From NCBI GenBank assembly GCA_036346355.1, contig CM070590.1, forward strand, positions 40,209,749-40,273,748: a DNA stretch of 64,000 nucleotides, written 5' to 3'. The translations under genes were made by a program, and so were the position numbers. This document shows, in pieces, positions 60,661 through 64,000 of this stretch. The notes below the pieces were generated by a model. That model saw only the letters and a list, made by a program, of their open reading frames with translations. It was not told the origin of the DNA and searched no databases. The stretch is from Rhipidocladum racemiflorum. Taxonomy: Eukaryota > Streptophyta > Magnoliopsida > Poales > Poaceae. Position 1 is the first letter of the stretch; each line of letters starts with the position of its first letter.

Positions 60661-61903
60661 GCGGGCACGATGACGCTGGTGGCACCCACGCAAAGGTCGG
60701 TGAGAAGCAGGAGCGACCATCATGTGCACCCATCCTCTGGAAGACGCCGCTGGAGTGGGAGGAGAAGGCACCGTCTCCCACTTGATGATGCTACCGGGAT
60801 TCATCCGGCAGACTCGTCCCATGTGGCCGGGCTTGCCACAGTGGTTGCAACTCCCGGTCCAACCACACTCTGAAGCACGATGCTCACCACCGCACTTGAA
60901 GCACATCATGCCCTGCCCGGGCACCGGACGAACAGCCGCTCGCGAGGAAGACGACTGGGGTGTCTTCATCTTAGCCCCTGAGGAGGAGCCCTGTCCTCCC
61001 TTGAACTTCTTGAAAGTGGGTCGCTGAGAAGACCCACCTCCTCCACCAAAGGTCCTCTTCTGGCCCTCGCTTGGGGCCGCAAGAACCCCTGAACCACCCG
61101 GGTTTTGCTTATCCCGGGAGAGCTCCAACTCGAGCTCCATGCCCTTCGCCTGCTCCACCACAGAGCGAGAAGTCACGAGGACGATCGCCCCATGACAACT
61201 CTGAACTCCTGGTTGAGGCCCCTACGGAACCTCCTCTCCTTCTCCTGTAATTTTGCCGCCACAGTACGAAGCACCTGCACGCTGTTGAACTCCACCTCAT
61301 ACTCTGCCACCGACCTCTTTCACTGGGAAAGAGTAGTCAGAGTATGCTCCATCCGCTCAAGGAAAGAATCTGGGTAGAACTTGGCTCGGAAGCGAGCCAC
61401 AAAGTCCTCCCAGGTGAATGGACCAAGATCGGGGGCTCTAGCAGCCAGAACCCCCTCCCACCAGATATCAGCTTGGCCCTTCAACTGAAAGGCCACAAAG
61501 CGAGCCCTCTGGACCGAGGTCAACTCTAGGACCTCAAACTGCCTCTCCATGTACCGCAGCCAATCTGCGGACTAGATTGGCATGCCCGCTCCGTCAAAAG
61601 TGTCAAGACGGAGGGACATCCACTCCCGGAGACTTATCCTCGGCTCCGGCGCAGCTGGGGCAACAACTGGGGCCACTGCAGGGGGAGGCACAATGAGGGG
61701 CTGCCCGCACCGGCTGGCGCAGCTCTGAATCTCCTCTGCAGAGCTGAACTAATTCCTCATTGGCGGCGGGAACCTCCGCCCGATCAGTAATGGTGGAAGC
61801 TCCTCTGGCTGGCCCACGAGCATTGAGCGAACGCTCCCCTCGACAGACTCTGCAACTCCACGAGAGCCTTGCCCTGGCCTCCACGGCCTCTACCCCTCGG
61901 CAT
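60661..61903 (-). pseudogene. Element E gag
   Basis: Start at 61903 (MPRGRGRGGQGKALVELQS), 328 bases from the primer site. The core is WLRYMERQFEVLELTSVQ, FQLKGQADIWWEGVL and FTWEDFVARFRAKFYP (61550-61380). Two zinc knuckles follow: CFKCGGEHRASEC (one residue short of the usual spacing) and CNHCGKPGHMGRVC (about 60900-60790). Broken by a frameshift near 61790, stops near 61574 and 61322, and a frameshift near 61190. Two knuckles rather than one is notable for this family. The structural protein would bind element RNA in particles. Confidence 0.88.
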
Positions 61904-62230
61904 GGCTGCTTTAGACAGACAACCATCCAAACACAAAAACATAAACACAACATCACACAATCAAGAACATGAATCAATCATCATCATAGACATATTCTTT
62001 ATCATATATTCAAGCGCGATGCAATGATGAACCAAAACCCCATCCTCTTTGTGCAACCAAGTGTGTCAAATTTTAAATTAGTTATCCCACTTTTACAAGT
62101 TTTATTGTTGCTATCCTATAACAAAGTTTTAGTTAGAACCTAAGCCATGTTTCTAAGTTATTCCACATCAAATTTTAGTTATAACCTAAGGTATGAGACT
62201 AAAAATACAAATTCCAAGGACCTACAGCCC
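61904..62230 (-). mobile_element. Leader of element E
   Basis: No reading frame. Its half next to the primer site (62040-62230) matches the family A leader at 41270-41464, the rest does not; this marks where autonomous and non-coding relatives part. Confidence 0.8.
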
Positions 62231-62242
62231 GTTCTGATACCA
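62231..62242 (-). other. Primer-binding site of element E
   Basis: On the minus strand TGGTATCAGAAC, two bases from the LTR; initiator tRNA-Met type with one G-to-A change relative to family A. Confidence 0.9.
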
Positions 62243-62244
62243 AC

Positions 62245-62432
62245 TGTAACACCCTAGCATCTAGTATGCCTGAATGCTACCAAACATGAGCTAAACAATA
62301 TCTAAATACCATGAATTAAGGTAAATTACAACAAAGGAGTGAATGCTAAAACCCGAAATTTCGGCAACATCTCCTTTGTTTTAACATGAATTGAAGGAGC
62401 AACAACAGTATAGCAAAATAAGGCAATATGAG
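62245..62432 (-). mobile_element. 5' LTR of element E, interrupted
   Basis: 188 bp matching 54763-54950, then replaced by the start of H. The bases ATGAG (62428-62432) would be the target duplication of H. Confidence 0.9.
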
Positions 62433-64000
62433 TGTAACATCCCAAAATTTGGGTTTTCAAAAATTTTGGTTTAGTTTAGCTTCCCAAAAGTTTTCGTTGA
62501 TTTTCTCGCATTTATAAAGCTTGATTTGAATTTTCTAAAAGCTAAAACAATTTAATTTGATTATTCTAAATCTCAAATAAAATAAATTTAATTTTATTTG
62601 GGTTCCTTGTGCTTCAAGAAATTTTCCTGTAATTTTTGAGATTTTTCGGAGCTCGTTTGCTATTTATTGGATTTATTCGGAATCGATTTGTATTAAGCCC
62701 TTTTATTGAAATTAATTAATTATTTGAAAAGTTTATATAAATTTTTGTTGCAAATATTTTATTTGAGTTCAAAATATCTCAAAATATTTTCTGGAATTTT
62801 TCTAGAATTTTTCTGGTATTTTTATTGCCTCATTTGGTTTATTTGAATTTGCGGAATTGTTTTAATTCAAAAATTGCTGGAAAATTCCGAAAATAGCACT
62901 GGGCCGAATCCCTTCTCTCTCTCCCGCTGGCCCAGCCAAGCCACCCCGCCAGCCGGCCGCCTCCCGCCCAGACGCCTCGCCAGGCAGTTTCCTCCAGACG
63001 CCTGCGCGCTGGCCGCACCACGCGCCGGGCGCTCCTCCTCCCTTGCGCGCCGGCGCCGACCGGCCCAGCGCCCCCCCGCCAGCCCACGTGTCGCCTCCAC
63101 ACGCGCCCACGTCAGCCCAATCCGTTTCATGCACGGTTTGTGCTCGATAAAATGCCCACAAGACCCGTTTTTCGTGTTTTCTTGATTTCTCTTGACCTAG
63201 CCGCCACACCAGCCCTAGTAGGTCTCCCATGACCTCTCCCACGCAGGTTCCACCCCTTGGATTTTCCCAAAAACCGAGAAAACCACCCCATGTCGCCCGA
63301 ACGTCGCCCGACGACGGCCAAACTTTGGAGCCACGTCCCGGGCAGCTCGTCAACTCTTTTTGAGATCCGTCTTCGCCGTGGTGTGCCACAAGGTACCATC
63401 TATTTTCTGTCCAAAATTCAGCCAATTTGGCCAATGGGATCAAAAGTTATGGCCGTTTCAATCTCGAATCTTGCCGAGGCCATAACGCCCTCAATTTTTC
63501 GAGTTTGACTGTTAAATTTTTTGTGTAGACTCCTGGAGATGTCGTCTACAGGATGCACATCTTGCCCCACGGTTTTGGCCTCTAGATTTTGCGCAGAAAA
63601 ATAATTTCTCCGATCAGACTGCGTACCAGACAGCGACAATCATCCTCGCGCGTTCCTCGCTGATCCAGAAGGTATTTCTTCGCACCACCTGCGTCACGCT
63701 GTGCCTCTTGGTCCCATCTAGCTCTCGGTCAAATTTCATTAAGTTCCGATCATTATTGTAGAAGTTATAGCCGTCCAAAGTTTTGATCCGAAACCCGTTA
63801 ATCGCCAGTTTGTGATTAATCCGGAAGGGCGCCGCAAAATCCGCCTATACCGTTGAGCTCGTCTTGCCACGTTCTACGCAGTAGACATTCTCTCTTTGCC
63901 ATCCCATCCTCCGGAATTTTTTATATATATTTAGGCCACCGTTTGCCGTCGCCGCGCGTCGCCTTTTGACGCCGCATATTTTGGTTCGCTCCGGCCGTAT
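62433..64000 (+). mobile_element. LTR of a further Tekay-like element (H), partial
   Basis: Begins TGTAACATCCCAAAATTTGGG exactly where the E LTR breaks off and runs past the window edge (at least 1568 bp). Its layout resembles the B LTR: an AT-rich first block (62433-62890) and a GC-rich second block (62890-63120). The AT-rich parts share short stretches such as TTTATTTGAG-TCAAAAT. Long ORFs in the GC-rich block on both strands are not conserved in B and are rejected as genes. The strand is inferred from the TGTAACA start, shared with B. Confidence 0.75.
63921..63933 (+). promoter_or_regulatory. TATA box in the H LTR
   Basis: TTATATATATTTAGGCC, about 1.49 kb from the LTR start, consistent with plus orientation. 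Confidence 0.45.

Larger units (their letters stand above)
54763..62432 (-). mobile_element. Element E: Tekay-like chromovirus, best preserved copy
   Basis: Orientation minus: 5' LTR (62432-62245, rest displaced by H), primer site, leader, gag, protease, reverse transcriptase, RNase H, integrase, chromodomain, polypurine tract, 3' LTR (57071-54763). Inserted in the interior of D; ATAAC at 54758-54762 is the presumed target duplication, whose partner lies outside the window. A few frameshifts and stops interrupt the polyprotein. Its LTRs belong to the same family as the non-coding A/D elements, so E-type copies are the likely source of proteins for them. Confidence 0.92.

Noticed and set aside
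62839..63443. ORFs up to 193 codons in the H LTR
   Set aside because: GC-rich U3-like sequence with Arg/Gly/Pro-rich translations on both strands; no start context or domain.
1..64000. CRISPR arrays, tRNA or rRNA genes, centromeric satellite arrays
   Set aside because: No regularly spaced identical repeats, no cloverleaf candidates beyond primer-site matches, and no 150-180 bp satellite array except the short block at 37230-37800 inside F.

Overview
The window looks like a transposon-dense block of a grass (Poaceae) genome. The evidence is nested long-terminal-repeat (LTR) retrotransposons of the Tekay/Del chromovirus type (Ty3/Gypsy), a GC-rich insertion with an ORF of the grass 'putative gypsy-type transposon' kind, a CACTA-like DNA transposon, and no syntenic run of host genes. 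I cannot name the species. No rRNA, tRNA, CRISPR array or bacterial-type operon is visible.

Positions 1-24872: two contigs joined by exactly 100 N (12108-12207). The first contig (1-12107) is nearly the reverse complement of 12825-24872. From the outside inwards each arm shows: an LTR of element B inside an LTR of family A; the family A primer-binding site and untranslated leader; the roughly 4.6-4.8 kb 5' LTR of element C inserted in that leader; then C gag and protease. Only the second contig continues into the C reverse transcriptase.

Positions 21389-34718: a full-length but heavily frameshifted Tekay-like element B (5' LTR, primer site, gag, protease, reverse transcriptase, RNase H, integrase, chromodomain, polypurine tract, 3' LTR), inserted in a family A LTR that resumes at 34719.

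Positions 34719-44555: rest of the family A LTR, a remnant leader interrupted by a GC-rich insertion F (36376-40683) with a transposon ORF, the remaining leader and primer site, a complete 5' LTR (41479-43642), and two rearranged LTR fragments.

Positions 44560-49669: two ~1.1 kb direct repeats flank a 2.9 kb CACTA-like element. Inside the latter are a short Gypsy LTR remnant with a different primer-site type and the only convincing host-type gene: a two-exon gene for a small secreted peptide (46302-45934, minus) with a TATA box, signal peptide and phase-consistent intron.

Positions 49670-64000: a non-coding family A element D; inserted in it the best-preserved element E (54763-62432, minus; gag-pol with chromodomain); and inserted in the E 5' LTR, a further LTR (H) running off the window edge.

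The A/D elements share LTR, primer-site leader and polypurine tract with the coding element E but carry a non-coding interior, so they look like non-autonomous partners probably mobilised by E-type proteins. Relative order from nesting: A/D first; then C, F and B into A, and E into D; then H into E.
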